Assembly (NCBI GenBank): GCA_003024985.2
Contig: PXIH01S0013266.1
From: Euperipatoides rowelli
Lineage: Eukaryota > Onychophora > Udeonychophora > Euonychophora > Peripatopsidae
Length of the DNA: 10,806 nt
Reading direction: 5' to 3' (one strand)
Positions 8,174 through 10,806 of this stretch are shown piece after piece. Under the pieces are notes generated by a model. It ran no database searches. It saw only the letters and a program-made list of their open reading frames with translations, and was not told where the DNA came from. The stretch's first letter is position 1. Every line of letters begins with the position of its first letter. A program made the translations under genes and the position numbers.

Positions 8174-8731
8174 TTAAAATAAACTCACTGCTCCCAAAGA
8201 TTAAATAGACATGCTCCACATATGGATATGATTTAGTGACAATGTTAACTTTCATGTCTCTGATTGTCACCACTATCAGAAAATGGTAAAGAGATCAACA
8301 AACAATAATATATATTTGTTGCCAGTCCCCCAGTTTCATTCTAAAGGACCAAGACAATCTATAGAAATCTTTTGGAATAGAAATGGAGGAGGAACTTGTG
8401 GTTGAAATGGGATGTGTTTATGCAGAACATTTCTGAACTAGTTGTGCAGATTTGTTAGATTCATTCTTCCTCATTTACATAAAATTAAAGGTTTTATGAG
8501 AAAAGAGCACTATAGCAAAAAACGTTATTTACTAATTTGGGTATTAGGCTAATAGTGTAAAGTTTGTATTTTATTGAGATATCAGTGATAAATAAGGAAC
8601 TATACCAAAGAAACAAGTTTTTTTTTTTTAAGGAACAGACATCTGGAATTAGTCCTTTATTTATATAAATTAATGGATTTTTCTTTCGATTCAAAAATTA
8701 TTAAACTTAACTTATACCATTGACTATTGGC

Positions 8732-8808
8732 CAACATTATACATCGACCTAATAATATTGGGTATAGATGGGAAGGGGGGGGGGGTCCTGGGTCAATGTA
8801 TAATGTTG
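8732..8808. repeat. 18-bp inverted repeat enclosing a G11 run
   Basis: The left arm 8732-8749 (CAACATTATACATCGACC) and the reverse complement of 8791-8808 differ at one position of 18. The roughly 41-nt loop contains G11 at 8775-8785. This may be a small foldback insertion or a diverged palindromic repeat. Confidence 0.85.
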
Positions 8809-9235
8809 ATAAATCCAAATTATTCATATGTAAAATGTTCATAACCAGAGGAGTGATTATTATCTAAACATTAGAGAAACTTCCAGTAAGTTAGAAGTTA
8901 TGGCCTTATTGTCCCACAAGTTAACATATGATATACCATATTTATTAGTTATACAAGGAATAGAAATACTAGTTATAACAATAAAAGGAAGAAACCAGCT
9001 TGTATGGAATTATTCGCTCAAAGAATGTCCTAAAAGAAAATCTATACAAGGAAAAAAAATTCTGAAGATGTAATCAACGATATAAAGGAAATTAAAAATT
9101 AATATATACTTTTGCAAAAGCTAATACAGGTGAGAATCAAATTTATTTATCTGGAATAATAAATACAAATAAAAATAAAGAAAAACAGCAGCAATTAATA
9201 AATCAAAATAAAGACACTCATCAAAAAGGTAATGC
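8809..9235. other. AT-rich non-coding stretch
   Basis: No recognisable gene. A 57-codon frame from ATG at 8900 to TAA at 9071-9073 has no recognisable domain and is treated as incidental. The rest is A-rich (for example 9050-9060 and 9165-9185). Confidence 0.45.
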
Positions 9236-9237
9236 TA

Positions 9238-9350
9238 TGCACAGGGGTGTACAAATCTTCCAAAAGTTCAGGAGCCAGGCAAAAATTGTTAGGAGCCAGG
9301 TAAGAAGTGGCAAAAGAAAAAGAGGGGGGGGGGAGTGCACATGCTTGGTA
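9238..9350. other. Less AT-rich block with paired AGGAGCCAGG and a G10 run
   Basis: AGGAGCCAGG occurs at 9270-9279 and again at 9291-9300 (21-bp period), followed by an A-rich tract and G10 at 9324-9333. GCAC/GTGCAC motifs sit near both ends. The composition differs from the surroundings and suggests a fragment of an inserted element. The family is not recognised and no boundaries were confirmed. Confidence 0.4.
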
Positions 9351-9985
9351 AATTATTGATAAAGCAAGAAAAACAATTTGTAACATGTATTTAATTTTTA
9401 GATAAACTTTATTATACTGATGTTATTGGTAAAGGTCATTAAACATTAAAATTAATCAATTTTTTCTTTTTAATGTTTTTTTAATTTGATATTGATATTA
9501 TAAAAAATTGTTGACGTCTACAAAATTTAAAAAATTGAACAGTAAACTGATACATCAAGTCATTGTCTCACTGCTCATCATTTATTTCAGGTAAATCAGT
9601 ATGTAATTTGTTTATTTTCAAAAGACATATTTACTATGTATCCCAATAAAGTACCTGTATAGCAATTATCTCATGTCTTTTCACTTTGCTTCCCTTTTTA
9701 AAAAAACTATTAGCTTATTAATTTATTAAATAGCTCTTAAGCTGTTAGATTCATATAATAACATACCTGTATATAGACTTGTATTTGAACTTCAAATACA
9801 AGTCCTAGAACTCAGCTAGCAAGTACTGCAAGACTAGGAGGTAGGGAAACAGATCAGTTCACTAAATATCTTAAAGCCTCATGGCATTTTTTCTAAAATA
9901 CACAAAGTATAAAAATATGCTGTCAACTTATAATATTATAAAAGTTTGACAATAAAAAGTAAAATAAATTGATAAAATTTAGCTC
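9351..9985. other. AT-rich non-coding stretch with a perfect hairpin
   Basis: No coding signal. The main structure is the 29-bp palindrome at 9776-9804. The remainder is unique-looking AT-rich sequence. Confidence 0.5.
9776..9804. repeat. 29-bp perfect palindrome with 1-nt centre
   Basis: GACTTGTATTTGAA (9776-9789) is followed by a single C (9790) and its exact reverse complement (9791-9804). Confidence 0.95.
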
Positions 9986-9999
9986 TTCGCTTGTTGTTT

Positions 10000-10063
10000 A
10001 ATGGGCTCGCCCATTTTCTTCTTAGCTTGTCGTTTCAACCTTCAGTAGATGGGTCAACCCATC
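10000..10063. repeat. Two short hairpins in tandem
   Basis: AATGGGC (10000-10006) pairs with GCCCATT (10009-10015) across a 2-nt loop. GATGGGT (10048-10054) pairs with ACCCATC (10057-10063) across a 2-nt loop. The second stem extends outward as TTCAG/CTGAA if a 3-nt bulge is allowed. Both contain ATGGG/CCCAT. Confidence 0.75.
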
Positions 10064-10129
10064 TGAAATTCAACCTAAATGCTGAATTTTATAAATTTAT
10101 TTTCTTATATTTATTTTTTCTTGTCAAAC

Positions 10130-10147
10130 CTCTCTCTCTCTCTCTCT
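10130..10147. repeat. (CT)9 microsatellite
   Basis: Nine CT units immediately upstream of the region where the retrotransposon sequence appears to begin. Confidence 0.95.
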
Positions 10148-10149
10148 AT

Positions 10150-10806
10150 TGCATGGCAGAGTTGGCTGCTAGAGGGTGCGTCCACTGGTTGCAGATAGTA
10201 GAAAGTCCCCTAGATATGAGTGGAAGCTGTGAATATAAGGAATATGCAGTCACAGACAATCCATGTTGTTCCTTGTTGCCTTTCTAGGTTAGGTGTTGGA
10301 TCACCAAAGGCTACGTCCACAGCTTAAAACTGTGGGACTCACCAACCTGTCTGACCAGGGTGGTGAATTATGGCCATTTCCCCCTAGATAATGCCATGAT
10401 AGTATAAATAAATACATTGCCCTTATTCTATGAAAGCTTGATTGACCCCATTTAAGACAGCGATCAGGAGTGCATGATGGTGGAGGGGGCTAAGAAACCC
10501 CTAGATGAGTCTATGCTGTCATAAGATGCTGATCCTATGTACATATAATTGTTGAACTCTTTCAAGTGAAGCAAAGTTACAAGAGATAGAAGAATTGTGT
10601 AAAATCAAGTGGGACATTGTAGGACTAAGTGAGATTAGGCGCAAAGGTGAAGGACAAATAAACTCAAGAGTGGACATATCTTCTACTACTGAAGAAATAC
10701 ATCAGGACGCTTGAATGGTGTTGGATTTATTATCCACATGAGATTAAAGAATAGTATTGTAGAGATAGAAAGTGTGTCTGACAGAGCTGTCAAGCTTGTA
10801 ATCAAG
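10150..10806 (+). mobile_element. 5' part of a decayed non-LTR (LINE, RTE-like) retrotransposon, truncated by the window edge
   Basis: From about 10150 the sequence becomes less AT-rich. It reads as an untranslated leader (10150-10530, no sustained frame) followed by an apurinic-type endonuclease domain in sense orientation from 10535. The reverse transcriptase expected downstream would lie beyond 10806. The 5' boundary is uncertain; the (CT)9 run just upstream may mark or flank it. Several in-frame stops and a frameshift show that this copy is inactive. The clade assignment (RTE-like rather than Jockey or CR1) is inferred from the endonuclease wording only. Confidence 0.6.
10535..10806 (+). 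pseudogene. Retrotransposon endonuclease/exonuclease/phosphatase-fold domain, broken and partial
   Basis: This is the N-terminal endonuclease domain of a LINE ORF, which in intact elements nicks target DNA to prime reverse transcription. The frame from 10535 starts LCTYN, where the family has a TYNVRTL-like first strand, but reads TGA at 10553-10555 in place of the Arg position, as expected from CGA decay. It then gives KWDIVGLSEIRRKGEG (10610-10657), containing the conserved E of the SE-R motif that binds metal in this fold. Near 10669 the frame shifts by a one-base loss, and a second TGA at 10690-10692 follows. The new frame continues with NGVGFIIH and ends SDRAVKLVIK at the window edge, matching the next conserved strands. 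Such fragments are often annotated as craniofacial development protein 2-like; that label reflects the shared endonuclease fold. Confidence 0.75.

Larger units (their letters stand above)
7446..8490. other. AT-rich non-coding stretch with small hairpins
   Basis: No supported gene. It includes an inverted repeat at 7758-7804, a tandem TATACTGTATG pair at 8150-8173, and GTGACAAT/ATTGTCAC arms at 8236-8270. The 8340-8460 part is somewhat less AT-rich but has no sustained frame. Confidence 0.5.

Noticed and set aside
8494-8842. Two overlapping minus-strand frames of 61-66 codons
   Set aside because: They cross a T-run and the G11 hairpin. Peptides are low-complexity or unremarkable and no family is recognised.
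8900-9073. 57-codon + frame with ATG in fair context
   Set aside because: Short, AT-driven composition, no domain, and no neighbour that would support a gene.
9195-9386. 63-codon minus-strand frame
   Set aside because: It reads through a G10 run and a 21-bp internal repeat of a probable inserted fragment.
9991-10287. 98-codon + frame ending in the retrotransposon leader
   Set aside because: It spans the hairpins, the (CT)9 run and the element boundary, and has no recognisable domain.

Overview
The window looks like non-coding to intronic DNA from an animal nuclear genome, most likely an AT-rich marine or other invertebrate. The evidence is one spliced exon with metazoan-type splice and stop context, a decayed LINE-type retrotransposon, abundant microsatellite DNA, short MITE/foldback-like repeats, and recurrent use of the palindrome TAGGCCTA. 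There is no sign of prokaryotic gene organisation. No species can be named from the sequence alone.

The only convincing host coding sequence is a 3'-terminal exon at 757-965 (+). It encodes the C-terminus of an SLC5-type sodium/solute (SGLT-like) cotransporter and ends in a final membrane helix with a ...FLWGFYA stop. The preceding intron carries an array of 81-bp tandem repeats at 1-405. About 9.8 kb downstream of the stop codon contains no exon that I can support.

Layout: 1-405 satellite-like 81-bp array (copy 3 peppered with N); 406-756 rest of the intron with a near-perfect hairpin; 757-965 SLC5 terminal exon; 966-2100 3' flank, including a purine-rich stretch; 2630-2850 GC-rich island with a C11 run; 2951-3561 probable non-autonomous hAT-type element; 3738-3757 C-run; 4683-5266 long imperfect foldback, containing a 95-bp exact duplication around a single N that is probably an assembly artefact; 5885-6001 cluster of nested palindromes, including a 36-bp perfect one; 6421-7445 about 1 kb of G-depleted TCATCTTTA-like low-complexity DNA that gives long but spurious open frames; 7446-9985 AT-rich unique-looking DNA with scattered hairpins and G-runs; 10150-10806 the 5' part of a decayed non-LTR retrotransposon with a broken endonuclease domain that runs off the window edge.

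I do not see an undescribed multi-gene system. The points most worth a second look are structural: the hAT-like element with its 8-bp target duplication, the foldback and its duplicated segment, the unusual density of perfect short palindromes, and the kilobase strand-asymmetric minisatellite.
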